A DNA stretch of 64,000 nucleotides from contig NZ_AP024714.1 of assembly GCF_033126985.1 (NCBI RefSeq), forward strand, positions 1,364,001 through 1,428,000, in the 5' to 3' direction. Below, piece by piece: positions 8,861 to 17,171 of this stretch (position 1 is the first letter of the stretch; each line of letters opens with the position of its first letter). Origin of the DNA: Methylomarinovum caldicuralii (GTDB lineage: Bacteria; Pseudomonadota; Gammaproteobacteria; Methylococcales; Methylothermaceae). The notes under the pieces are model-generated. The model was given only the letters and a program-made list of their open reading frames with translations, had not been told where the DNA came from and made no database searches. The translations under genes were made by a program, and so were the position numbers.

Positions 8861-10128
8861 AGCTGGCAGCTGCCCGCTTCGCAGCTTTGGGTCACCAGCG
8901 GGCACAGGCGTCGGCGCAGCACTTCGAAGGAAAAATGGCGCCGCCCCAGTTCGTAATTGGTTTCCACCATCGCCTGTACCTGCTCCGGGTGGTCGAGGAG
9001 TTCCCGTACCGCCGCCACCGTGCGGTCGTCGATGAAATCGTCGAAGGCCAATACCTGGAAGCCCTTGGGCTGGATGTCGATCTTGAAGATCTCGTAACGG
9101 CTCATGAACAGGGGCTTGCGGTAGTAGATCGCCTCCAGGAAGGCGTTGCCGAAGCCTTCCAGGGTCGAGGGATAGGTGACCAGGTCGGCGGCGTGGTAGG
9201 CGTCGGCCAGGGAGAAGATGCGGCGGCCGTCGGCGGTGGTGCCGCGCACGTGATTGAAACGCTCGGCGGCGAACAGTACCTTCACCCCCAGCAGCTCAGC
9301 GTATTCCGCCAGGTACCGGCGGTAGGCGTCCCCCTCGTCGCCGCTGGAATGGGTGATGAGCAGGCAGCACGGCCGTTCCAGCTTGCGGGCCAGCTCGATG
9401 GCGCGCTCGATGCGCTTGCGCGGCACGATGCGGGTGGGCTGCAGCAGCAGGACCTCCCCGGCGCCGATCCCCAGTTCCGCCCGCAGGGAGGCGCTGACCT
9501 CGTCCGGCGGCGGGGGCGGGGTCTCGAACGGCATGACGTTGGGGATCAGGGTGGAACGCATTCCGGTGCGCAGCGCCACCTGCTCGGCGGCGTAGGAGTT
9601 GATGACCACGTGGTGGAGAAATGACATCGCCGGCGGGAAGGCAGCCTTGAGATAGTCCTCGGCGGCGTTGAGGGCGTAACGGCTGCGTTCCCAGTAGAAG
9701 TCGTGATGATGGGCGATGGCGGGGATGCGGGTTTCGGTGATGAATTCGGTCAGGGCCAGTCCCAGGGGCACGTTCATCGGAAGCGACAGAGCGTTCTCGA
9801 CCACGAGCAACTCGATGCGGAAGCGTTCCACGAAGTCCCGCAGCTGTTGCTTCAGGCGCCGGCGCAGGGCGGAGACGGTTTCCGAGGTCGAGGGGCTGCG
9901 GTAAATGTTGTCGAACAGGTCGGCGTTGAGGCGTTGGATCAGGGGATGCTTGAAGTGGGCCTCTGGAACCACGTAACAGCGCTCCGGCGGGCGGTCCAGT
10001 TCGCCGGCGAGATAGAAACAGGTATGGCCGGCCTGCTCCAGAATCCGGGACCATTTGGCCGACTCCAGCGACACCCCGTCGGTGCCGGCCAGGCGGGTGG
10101 AAACGAAACCGATGTGACGTTGCGCCAT
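8857..10128 (-). CDS. GT4-type glycosyltransferase
   Basis: 423 residues. The N-terminal Rossmann half begins with IGFVSTRLAGTDGVSLESAKW, a motif shared by a GT4 subgroup that includes enzymes acting on glycerate-type compatible solutes; assignment to that reaction is only a possibility. The C-terminal half has the donor-binding sequences TRIVPRKRIERAIEL and YPSTLEGFGNAFLEAIYYRKP, the E-x7-E region of retaining GT-B enzymes. No membrane segment is evident. It is first in a two-gene unit with the MFS transporter. A ribosome site AGGACCTGC precedes the ATG. Confidence 0.85.
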   Translation of the reverse strand: MAQRHIGFVSTRLAGTDGVSLESAKWSRILEQAGHTCFYLAGELDRPPERCYVVPEAHFKHPLIQRLNADLFDNIYRSPSTSETVSALRRRLKQQLRDFVERFRIELLVVENALSLPMNVPLGLALTEFITETRIPAIAHHHDFYWERSRYALNAAEDYLKAAFPPAMSFLHHVVINSYAAEQVALRTGMRSTLIPNVMPFETPPPPPDEVSASLRAELGIGAGEVLLLQPTRIVPRKRIERAIELARKLERPCCLLITHSSGDEGDAYRRYLAEYAELLGVKVLFAAERFNHVRGTTADGRRIFSLADAYHAADLVTYPSTLEGFGNAFLEAIYYRKPLFMSRYEIFKIDIQPKGFQVLAFDDFIDDRTVAAVRELLDHPEQVQAMVETNYELGRRHFSFEVLRRRLCPLVTQSCEAGSCQL

Positions 10129-10235
10129 TGCAGGTCCTCCTTGAACACGGGGATGATTTTAACGGAACAGCAGGCCGGAAGGTGCTGGGAAGCAAATCGA
10201 TGCGGTGTTCTCCCAAGAATGCTTCTGTTCCTTGA

Positions 10236-10254
10236 TGAGATATAATGTATCTCA
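10236..10254. promoter_or_regulatory. promoter -10 element within a palindromic operator of the toxin-antitoxin module
   Basis: TGAGATA and TATCTCA form perfect 7-base arms around TAATG. The consensus -10 TATAAT occupies 10241-10246 inside this palindrome. A RelB/DinJ antitoxin binding here would block transcription of its own operon, as is usual for the family. No clear -35 element is visible 16-18 bases upstream. Confidence 0.65.
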
Positions 10255-10279
10255 ATGAATTTGATACAGGTGAGTGCTG

Positions 10280-10555
10280 ATGGCTACGACGATGGTGCAT
10301 GTCCGCATCGACGAGCGAGTGAAAAAGGAGGCCAGCGAAGCTTTGGAAGAAATGGGGCTCTCGGTTTCCGACGCTGTGCGGATGTTGCTGGTGCGGGTTG
10401 CCGCTGAAAAGCGATTGCCGTTCGAAGTGCGGGTTCCCAACGCGGTAACCCGGGCAGCTGTCGAGGAAGCCGCGGAAATCGTCCGCCGACGACAGGCCCG
10501 TTTCCAATCCGGTGACGAGCTGATTCAGAGCCTTGAAGAAACCGGCCGGCCGTAA
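10280..10555 (+). CDS. dinJ: RelB/DinJ-family antitoxin
   Basis: 91 residues. The N-terminal ribbon-helix-helix (TTMVHVRIDERVKKEASEALEEMGLS, shown in part) is followed by the DinJ-type SVSDAVRMLLVRVAAEKRLPFEVRVPNA segment and a charged C-terminal helix. It binds DNA as a repressor and neutralises a YafQ/RelE-type toxin. The ATG at 10280 follows an AGG-containing ribosome site; a GTG two codons earlier is also in frame. The downstream toxin gene is frameshifted, so this is probably an orphan antitoxin now. Its lower GC content compared with neighbours suggests recent acquisition. Confidence 0.88.
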   Translation: MATTMVHVRIDERVKKEASEALEEMGLSVSDAVRMLLVRVAAEKRLPFEVRVPNAVTRAAVEEAAEIVRRRQARFQSGDELIQSLEETGRP

Positions 10556-10854
10556 GCGTACCGAACCTCCCAGAGCCTGTGACTATACCCGGGCTTTCCT
10601 CAAGGACTGGCAGCGCCTGAGTCGCTCAGGCCGTTACAACATGAACCGTCTCAAGGCGGTCATGATGCAGCTGATCGAAGGGCGAACGCCGCTACCGCCC
10701 GAACTGAAGGAGTACCCCTTGTCCGGTGATATGCAGGGGCTGCGGGAATGCCACGTGGGCTTGACACTTATTGCTTTACCGTCTGGTGAATCACAAAGGG
10801 ATGGAGATGGTGGTGTTCGTCAGGACGGGAACCCACGCAGATCTGTTCGAATAG
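10533..10854 (+). pseudogene. yafQ: YafQ-family toxin gene with internal frameshift
   Basis: From a TTG start overlapping the antitoxin end by 23 bases, the frame reads YTRAFLKDWQRLSRSGRYNM, then LPPELKEYPLSGDMQGLRECHVG, clear YafQ sequence. After position about 10761 the family sequence continues one frame over as LLYRLVNHKGMEMVVFVRTG, then THADLFE and TAG at 10852-10854. Seven bases separate the two good blocks where nine (Gly-Asp-Thr type) are expected, so a 2-base deletion or 1-base insertion is likely. The shift removes the C-terminal GTH motif that includes a catalytic His in YafQ ribonucleases. Unless there is programmed frameshifting or a sequence error, the toxin is inactive. Confidence 0.8.
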
Positions 10855-10941
10855 CGCCACCGCTGTATCCCGAAACAAAGCTCGGCGGCAACGGATGTGA
10901 TCGGCTAAACTTGTCCCACGAACTGGAACCGGGACGTTAAT

Positions 10942-12804
10942 ATGGCCGATCTTTATTCCATTCCGGCCCCCCAACCCTCGGGCCTGACGGTTTCCCTGAC
11001 TCCGGAGCAGGCCAACCACCTGCTGCGCCTGCAGCGCGATGTGCTGGCGGAGATCGTCCAGAACGACGATGCCCAGAAGTCTTTGGAACTGCTGTGCCGC
11101 AGTGCCGAAGCCCTGTTGCCTAACGCGGTGGCCTCGGTCATGCTCTACGACGAACGCCGCGAAAGCCTGCAAGTGCGCGCCGCCCCCAGCATTCCCCAGG
11201 AAGCCATAGAAGCCCTGAACGGCCTGGTGCCCGGGGAACGGGCCGGCTCCTGCGGTACCGCGGTGTTCAAGGGAGAGCCCCAGTTCGTGTGCGACACCCG
11301 GGTCGATCCCCGCTGGTCCTCGGAGGATTTCCGCCGTTTCGCCGAGGAATTCAATCTGCGCGCCTGCTGGTCCATGCCGATCCGTATCGGCGGCGAGGTG
11401 GTCGGTTCCATGGCGCTGTCGAGCTTCGAGAAGCGTAAGCCCAGCGAATTCCACCGCCTGCTGCTGGAAACCGCCGCCTATCTGGCGGGTATCGTCCTCC
11501 GGCGCGAGCGCGAGCAGCGGCGCCTGTGGCGGCTGGCCCATTACGACAGTGTGACCGCTCTGCCCAACCGGCGGCTGTTCGAGCGGAATCTTCAGGCCGC
11601 CGTCCAACGGGCACGGCGCCGGAACGAACAGGTGGCATTGCTGTTCATCGATCTCGATCACTTCAAGGACATCAACGAAACCCTCGGGCACTGGGCCGGC
11701 GATGCCGTGCTGCGCCAGGTGGCCGACAGCCTGCGCGCCCTGGTCGAGGACGAAACCGCAATCGCCCGGCTCGGCGGCGACGAATTCGTGCTTCTGCTGC
11801 CGGCGGTGACCGATCCTTTGCAAGTCCATCGTTTCGCCGCCCGGGTCCTGGAGGCCATCAAATTGCCGATGACGGTCCAGGGACGCCAGTACCGTCTGTC
11901 GGCCAGCATTGGCATCAGCCTGTTTCCCGGGGACGGAGAGGATTTCACCACCCTTTACAAGCAGGCCGATCTCGCCCTCTACGAGGCCAAGGCCCAGGGG
12001 CGTGGGCGTTACATCCATTACCGCCGGGAGCTTGCGGCCAGGATCGAGGCCCGCACCGCGCTGGTGGAGGACATCCACCGGGCGCTCGCCGAAGACGAAT
12101 TCCGCCTGGCCTATCAACCCTTGTTCACCCCCACAGGTTACATCGTCGGTTTCGAAACCCTGATCCGCTGGCAGCATCCGCACAAAGGCTGGATTCCACC
12201 GCTGGACTTCATCCCCCTGGCCGAAGAAACCGGCTGGATCGGCGAGATCGGGGACTGGGTGCTGGAAACCGCCTGCCGTCAGTGCCTGGACTGGTGGCGG
12301 CAGGGCGCCGCACCCTTCCGGCTGGCCCTGAACGTGTCAGTCAGGCAGCTGCAAAGCGGTTATGCCGCAGCCTTGCTGACCCGGCTGCGGCGCTGGGGAT
12401 TCCCGCCGGCGCGGCTGGAGCTGGAAGTGACCGAAAGCCTGCTGATGGACAGTGACAGCCAGGCGCTGGAAGAACTGGCACTGCTGCGGGAAGAGCGGGT
12501 CACGGTGGCGATGGATGACTTCGGCACCGGCCATTCCTCCCTGGCGCAACTCAAACGCATGCCCATCGACCGTCTCAAGATCGATCGTTCCTTCGTGCGC
12601 GACATTCCGGCCGACCGCAACGACGAAATCATCGTCCGCACCATCGTCGCCATGGGCCATGCCCTGGGACTGGAGATCGTCGCCGAAGGCGTCGAGACGG
12701 AAGTGCAGCGGGATTTTCTGGTCCGCGAAGGCTGCGATCTGCTGCAGGGCTATTTCTTCAGCCGGCCGCTGGCGCCGGAGGCGGCGGCTGCCTTGCTGAA
12801 GTGA
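10942..12804 (+). CDS. GAF-GGDEF-EAL cyclic-di-GMP signalling protein
   Basis: 620 residues, soluble. A GAF domain (about 45-190, with GERAGSCGTAVF and ACWSMPIRIGGEVVGSMALS), a diguanylate cyclase domain (about 195-355) with intact GGDEF in RLGGDEFVLLL, and an EAL domain (about 365-615) with ETL in GFETLIRW, DDFGTGHSSL and EGVETE. Both catalytic halves keep their core motifs, so synthesis and breakdown are each possible; no RxxD inhibitory site was found by eye five residues before GGDEF. The 3' end overlaps the convergent kinase gene by 47 bases. Confidence 0.92.
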   Translation: MADLYSIPAPQPSGLTVSLTPEQANHLLRLQRDVLAEIVQNDDAQKSLELLCRSAEALLPNAVASVMLYDERRESLQVRAAPSIPQEAIEALNGLVPGERAGSCGTAVFKGEPQFVCDTRVDPRWSSEDFRRFAEEFNLRACWSMPIRIGGEVVGSMALSSFEKRKPSEFHRLLLETAAYLAGIVLRREREQRRLWRLAHYDSVTALPNRRLFERNLQAAVQRARRRNEQVALLFIDLDHFKDINETLGHWAGDAVLRQVADSLRALVEDETAIARLGGDEFVLLLPAVTDPLQVHRFAARVLEAIKLPMTVQGRQYRLSASIGISLFPGDGEDFTTLYKQADLALYEAKAQGRGRYIHYRRELAARIEARTALVEDIHRALAEDEFRLAYQPLFTPTGYIVGFETLIRWQHPHKGWIPPLDFIPLAEETGWIGEIGDWVLETACRQCLDWWRQGAAPFRLALNVSVRQLQSGYAAALLTRLRRWGFPPARLELEVTESLLMDSDSQALEELALLREERVTVAMDDFGTGHSSLAQLKRMPIDRLKIDRSFVRDIPADRNDEIIVRTIVAMGHALGLEIVAEGVETEVQRDFLVREGCDLLQGYFFSRPLAPEAAAALLK

Positions 12805-13810
12805 CCAGTTTCACCACCGGCGGCCGCAGCCGCAGCTCGGCGATCACCTCGTCGTCCTGCTGGAACAGGCGCAGCTGCGCGCTGCCATCCTTGGGAAGCA
12901 GGCCCTGGACCAGCTGCAGGCCGGTACTCAGGGTTTCGGGACGGTTGAGATCCGCTTTCAGCCGCGGCCCTTGGTAGCGGTTGCGGACGGTGACGACGGC
13001 TTCCTCGCTGCTGCGGCGCAGATGCAGGGAAATCCGCGGGGCGGACGTGTGGCCATGTTTGGCGGCGTTGAACAGGAGTTCGTTGAGGACCAGGGCGATG
13101 GCAACCGCATCGTTGTCGTTGACCACGATGTTGCAGTACCGGGGCACGTCCAGCGTCAGGGGGATCGGATGGGTGCGGTCGCTGGCCCGGGCCGCCACCC
13201 GCACCAGGTCGCAGAGGTAGATTTTGTCGTCATCCTGGCAACTGCGCAGACCGTAGGTGAGGGTGATGGAATTGATCTGGCGGATCGGGATTTCCAGAAA
13301 CGGCGCCAGTTCCGGATGCTCGAGCAGCTGATTCTGCAGCAGGCCGACGATGCCCTGGAGGTTGTTCTTGATCCGGTGGTGGACCTCCCGGATCAACAGG
13401 TTGCGCTGGCGGCGTTCGCGCTCCAGCACCTCGGCTTCCCTGGCCCGTTGCCGGCTGATGTCGAGCACCAGCAGCATCACTCGGCCGGGGCCGTTCCTGC
13501 GACCGGAAACCAGGACGGGACAGGGCGGTCCGCCGGCGCGCTGCAGGCAAACCTCCAGCGCCGTGGCCTTGCCTTCCTGCAGCAGCTGCCGCCACCAGTC
13601 GCAGACCGCGTGATATTCTTCCGCCCGGCACAGATCCTGCCAGCGGCGGCCGCACAGCTGTTCGCCGGCTATTCCCAGCAGTTTACGGACGTAAGTGTTG
13701 GCCGCTTCGATCACCCCCGCGTCATTGAGATGGAGGACGCCGATGAGATCGGCATCGTAACAACCGCAGGTCGTAAACGCGTGCTTGGCATCGGAGATCG
13801 CTTTACTCAT
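12758..13810 (-). CDS. PAS-domain sensor histidine kinase of the HisKA_2 type (EutW-like)
   Basis: 350 residues without membrane segments. A PAS domain (about 15-125) is followed by a short coiled coil and the HisKA_2 phosphoacceptor motif EVHHRIKNNLQGIVGLL, then an HATPase region with LVLNELLFNAAKHG. This kinase class commonly phosphorylates ANTAR-domain regulators, as EutW does with EutV, and such a regulator is encoded divergently 34 bases away. I chose the ATG at 13810 because the PAS fold starts there; the longer frame would overlap the regulator gene. The C-terminal tail (RQPPPPAPAAG) is proline-rich and encoded in the overlap with the GGDEF-EAL gene. Confidence 0.88.
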   Translation of the reverse strand: MSKAISDAKHAFTTCGCYDADLIGVLHLNDAGVIEAANTYVRKLLGIAGEQLCGRRWQDLCRAEEYHAVCDWWRQLLQEGKATALEVCLQRAGGPPCPVLVSGRRNGPGRVMLLVLDISRQRAREAEVLERERRQRNLLIREVHHRIKNNLQGIVGLLQNQLLEHPELAPFLEIPIRQINSITLTYGLRSCQDDDKIYLCDLVRVAARASDRTHPIPLTLDVPRYCNIVVNDNDAVAIALVLNELLFNAAKHGHTSAPRISLHLRRSSEEAVVTVRNRYQGPRLKADLNRPETLSTGLQLVQGLLPKDGSAQLRLFQQDDEVIAELRLRPPVVKLVTSARQPPPPAPAAG

Positions 13811-13844
13811 AATGATCCATTTCAACCGCTGGCAAAGTAAGGTA

Positions 13845-14471
13845 ATGACGGAAAAGACACGGCGAAAGATCCTGGTGGTGGACGATGATCGCCTCATCCT
13901 CTCCACCCTGTCCCAGGGGCTGGGGAAGCTCGGCTACGAGGTGATGGAGGCGGCCAATGCCGAGGAGGCGCTGGCACGGGTGAGGCGGCAGCGGCCGGAT
14001 CTGGCCCTGGTGGACGTGCGCATGCCGGGGATCGACGGTCCCGCCCTGGCCCGGCGTCTGCAGGAAGAATTCGGTATCGCCAGCCTGTTTCTGTCCGCCT
14101 ATGACGACCGCGACGCCATCGAGGCGGCCGCTGCGGCCGGCGGGCTGGGTTACCTGACCAAGCCGTGCAACATTCAGGATCTGGTGCCGGCGCTGGAGCT
14201 CGCCATCCACCGGGCCCACGATCTGGCGGCGCTGCGGGAACGGGAGGCGAAGCTGCAGCAGGCTCTGCAACGCAACCGCGAGATCAACGTTGCCGTCGGC
14301 GTGCTCATGGAGCGTTTCCGCCTCTCCCGCCACGTCGCTTACGAACGCCTGCGCCAGCGTGCCCGCCACCACCGCTGCAATGTGCGGGAGCTGGCCGCCC
14401 AGGTGGTGCAGCTGACCGAGGCCATCAACAGCTTTCTCGAAGACCATCGCAGTGCCAAAAGCCAGCGCTGA
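13845..14471 (+). CDS. ANTAR-domain response regulator (transcription antiterminator, EutV/AmiR type)
   Basis: 208 residues. The receiver domain has KILVVDDDRL, the phosphoacceptor Asp in LALVDVRMPGIDG and Lys in YLTKPCN. After a coiled-coil linker comes an ANTAR domain, INVAVGVLMERFRLSRHVAY, then LRQRARHHRCNVRELAAQVV. ANTAR proteins bind paired hexaloop hairpins in nascent RNA and prevent termination. Phosphate donor is probably the divergent HisKA_2 kinase. The ATG at 13845 has AAGG close by; an in-frame ATG at 13812 is an alternative. No target hairpin pair was found by eye in the window. Confidence 0.9.
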   Translation: MTEKTRRKILVVDDDRLILSTLSQGLGKLGYEVMEAANAEEALARVRRQRPDLALVDVRMPGIDGPALARRLQEEFGIASLFLSAYDDRDAIEAAAAAGGLGYLTKPCNIQDLVPALELAIHRAHDLAALREREAKLQQALQRNREINVAVGVLMERFRLSRHVAYERLRQRARHHRCNVRELAAQVVQLTEAINSFLEDHRSAKSQR

Positions 14472-14477
14472 TTCGCC

Positions 14478-17030
14478 TCAGCCCCGTTGCCGCAGTGCGG
14501 CCTCGAACTGCGCCGCCGGCAGGGGCCGGTAGAACAGATACCCCTGCAGCAGATCGCATTCCAGTTTCCTGAGAATCTCCTGCTGGGCTTCGGTTTCCAC
14601 CCCCTCGGCCACAACGTCGAGCCTGAGGGTGTGGCCGAGGCTGATGATGTGACGGGCCAGTTCCCGGTTGCGGTTGTGGTGCAGGTTCTGGACGAAGCTG
14701 CGGTCGATCTTGAGGGTGTCGAAGGGGAACTGGTGCAGATAGCTGAGGGAGGAATAGCCGGTGCCGAAGTCGTCGATCGCCAGCCGCACGCCGCCGCGCT
14801 TGAGGCGGTCGATGTTGGCCAGCGTCGTCTCGCCGCATTCCATCAGGGTGGATTCGGTGATCTCCAGCTCCAGGGCCCGGGGAGGGAAGCCGGTGCGCTG
14901 CAGCAGCGCCAGCACGGTGGCGGCGAAATTGGCATCCTTCAGCTGGACGCTGGAAACGTTGACCGCCAGCTGCAGCTCGCCGCAGCGTTGCCGCCACTGC
15001 TTGGCATGGTGCAGAGCGGTCTGCAGAATCCATTCCCCCACCGCGCCGATCAGCCCGAGGCTTTCCAGTACCGGGATGAAGCGCGGAGGCGCCACGGTCC
15101 CCAGCTTGGCATTGTGCCAGCGCAGCAGCACCTCACAGCCGGCGATGCGGCGGCCGGCGGCTTCCACCTGGGGTTGATAGACCAGGCTCAGCTCGCCCCG
15201 TTCCAGGGCGCGGTGCAGCTCGCTTTCCAGGGTAATCCGGGCATCGGCCTCGGCCTCCATGGCCGGGTCGTAACGGCAGACCCGGTTGCGGCCCTCGAAC
15301 TTGGCCCGGTACATGGCGGTATCGGCGTGGCGCAGCAGGGTGTGGGGATCGGCGCCGTTTTCCGGAAACAGGCTCACGCCGATACTGGCGCGGACGAACA
15401 GTTCCCGGCCGTCGAGCCGGAACGGCTGCTGCAAGGCTTCCAGGAGCTTGGCGGCGATGGGACGCCAGGCCTCGGCGTCATCGAGGTCGGTGACGATGAG
15501 GGTGAACTCGTCGCCGCCGAAGCGGGCCACGGTGTCGCTCTCCCTGAGGGTGTGGCACAGGCGCTGAGCCACTTCCTGCAGCAGCTTGTCGCCCGCCAGC
15601 TGGCCGAGGCTATCGTTGATCTTCTTGAAGTCGTCCACATCCAGGAACATCACCGCCAGATGGTGCGGGTGGCGGCGGGCCCGCACCAGTTCGAGGCGCA
15701 GCCGGTCCAGGTACAGGGCCCGGTTGGGCAGCTGGGTGAGGGGATCGTAGTGGGCCAGGCGCTCAAGGTCGGCCTCGGCCTGTTTGCGCTCGCTGAGGTC
15801 GTGGAGCACCGCCAGATACAGGGGCGGGTCGCTGCTGAGGATGCGGTCCACGGCGATCTCCAGCGGCACCAGCGCCCCGTCGCGGCGCTGGCCGAAGGCT
15901 TCCAGGTGCTGTTTCCGTTCCCGCCACAGGTGTTGCAGCAGCTGGTGGGCGAACAGAGGCCGGTAGCGCTGTTGCAGCAGCAGTTTGCCGATGTCGCAGC
16001 CCTGCAGTTCCTCGCCACGGTAGCCCAGCAGGGTTTCGGCCGCCGGATTCCAGGATGCTACCGTGCCGTCGCCGCGGAATACCAAAATGCCATCGGGGAT
16101 GTTGTCCAGGACCGCTTTGAGGTGGGCGCCGCGCTGCTGGCTGAGGGTTTCCAGTGCGGTCTGCTCGGTCAGATCCTTGAGGCTGAAGATCAAACCGTAA
16201 TGCTCGCTGCCGGCGACCAGATCGCCCAGATCGATGGGTGCGATTTCCATCTGCAACAGCCGCCCGGCGTGTTCGAAGCGCAGTTCATGGTGTTTCTGGG
16301 CCAGCAGCAGATCGGCGCACAACGCTTCCAGACCCGGAACCGGCAGCAGGTCCGTGAGCCGCGTTCCCGGTGCGAGGCTTTCCGTCCCGCACAGTGCGGC
16401 GAATTGCGGATTGGCGCTGAGGATACGCAGGCGGGAATCGGTGACCGCCAGCCCGCAGGGGGCGTCGGTGATGACGCGCTCGGCGAAGGTTTTGAGTTGT
16501 GCGATGTGGTGGCGGTCCGCTTCCACGTAGGTGTCGATTCCCAGGCCCATGTCGAAGAAGACCTTGCGGATCAAAGCGGCGGTGAGGGCTTCGCGGGTTC
16601 CGTCATCGAGGTCGGCATCGCGCCACAGCCGCGGCAGCAGGTGGATGAGATAGTGGGCGTAGACGCCGGTGTACCACTTCAGGTCCAGGCCGATGCGGTG
16701 GTGGACCTCGCCGATGCGGAGGCGGTCGTGGATGTAGGCGGCGTTGCAGCGATCCTGCAACAGGATGCGGAAATAGCGCTGCTGGCTGGCGCGCAGGCGC
16801 TGCAGCCGGGCCGGATCGGACAATAGCTGCTTGAGCGGCGGGAAGCGGCCCAGGTGGCGGTAGAAAGCGCGCACGAAGGTGTGGGCGCAGGGCGGCAGAC
16901 GGTGGCGGTAGCGCCGCAGCAGCGCCTGATCTTTGGCGGTGAATTCCAGAAAGTCCTTGCGCTGACGGATTTCCTCGGCGTTGGGTATTTCCATCTTGGG
17001 ATGGCGTTCGAACGATTTCATTTCCAGCAT
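14478..17030 (-). CDS. globin-coupled sensor with PAS, GGDEF and EAL domains
   Basis: 850 residues. The N-terminal 180 residues form a sensor globin: the IGEVHHRIGL motif supplies the proximal heme His (residue 110) followed by DLKWYTGVYAHYL. Two PAS domains (about 190-300 and 320-435) precede a GGDEF domain with RFGGDEFTLIV and an EAL domain with GCEVLLRW and DDFGTGYSSLSYL. It is expected to bind O2, NO or CO at heme and thereby adjust cyclic-di-GMP. The ATG at 17030 has GGAG 7 bases upstream and was preferred to an open upstream extension. The gene ends 6 bases from the convergent ANTAR regulator stop. Confidence 0.9.
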   Translation of the reverse strand: MLEMKSFERHPKMEIPNAEEIRQRKDFLEFTAKDQALLRRYRHRLPPCAHTFVRAFYRHLGRFPPLKQLLSDPARLQRLRASQQRYFRILLQDRCNAAYIHDRLRIGEVHHRIGLDLKWYTGVYAHYLIHLLPRLWRDADLDDGTREALTAALIRKVFFDMGLGIDTYVEADRHHIAQLKTFAERVITDAPCGLAVTDSRLRILSANPQFAALCGTESLAPGTRLTDLLPVPGLEALCADLLLAQKHHELRFEHAGRLLQMEIAPIDLGDLVAGSEHYGLIFSLKDLTEQTALETLSQQRGAHLKAVLDNIPDGILVFRGDGTVASWNPAAETLLGYRGEELQGCDIGKLLLQQRYRPLFAHQLLQHLWRERKQHLEAFGQRRDGALVPLEIAVDRILSSDPPLYLAVLHDLSERKQAEADLERLAHYDPLTQLPNRALYLDRLRLELVRARRHPHHLAVMFLDVDDFKKINDSLGQLAGDKLLQEVAQRLCHTLRESDTVARFGGDEFTLIVTDLDDAEAWRPIAAKLLEALQQPFRLDGRELFVRASIGVSLFPENGADPHTLLRHADTAMYRAKFEGRNRVCRYDPAMEAEADARITLESELHRALERGELSLVYQPQVEAAGRRIAGCEVLLRWHNAKLGTVAPPRFIPVLESLGLIGAVGEWILQTALHHAKQWRQRCGELQLAVNVSSVQLKDANFAATVLALLQRTGFPPRALELEITESTLMECGETTLANIDRLKRGGVRLAIDDFGTGYSSLSYLHQFPFDTLKIDRSFVQNLHHNRNRELARHIISLGHTLRLDVVAEGVETEAQQEILRKLECDLLQGYLFYRPLPAAQFEAALRQRG

Positions 17031-17171
17031 CTCGGTCTCCGGCACAGAATCCGGGCGGCACTGCACCGGAATTCTTAAAGTAAGTCGGTCTGGAGAACGG
17101 CTGATGCGGGGGCGGGGCATCGGGAAAGACAGGAAAGCGGGGCGGGGGCTTTCCGGAAATTCGGTATCGAA

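Noticed and set aside
14487-16826. 779-codon open frame on the plus strand
   Set aside because: It lies opposite the globin-GGDEF-EAL gene, has Gln/Val/Gly-rich composition typical of antisense frames in GC-rich DNA, and shows no motif.
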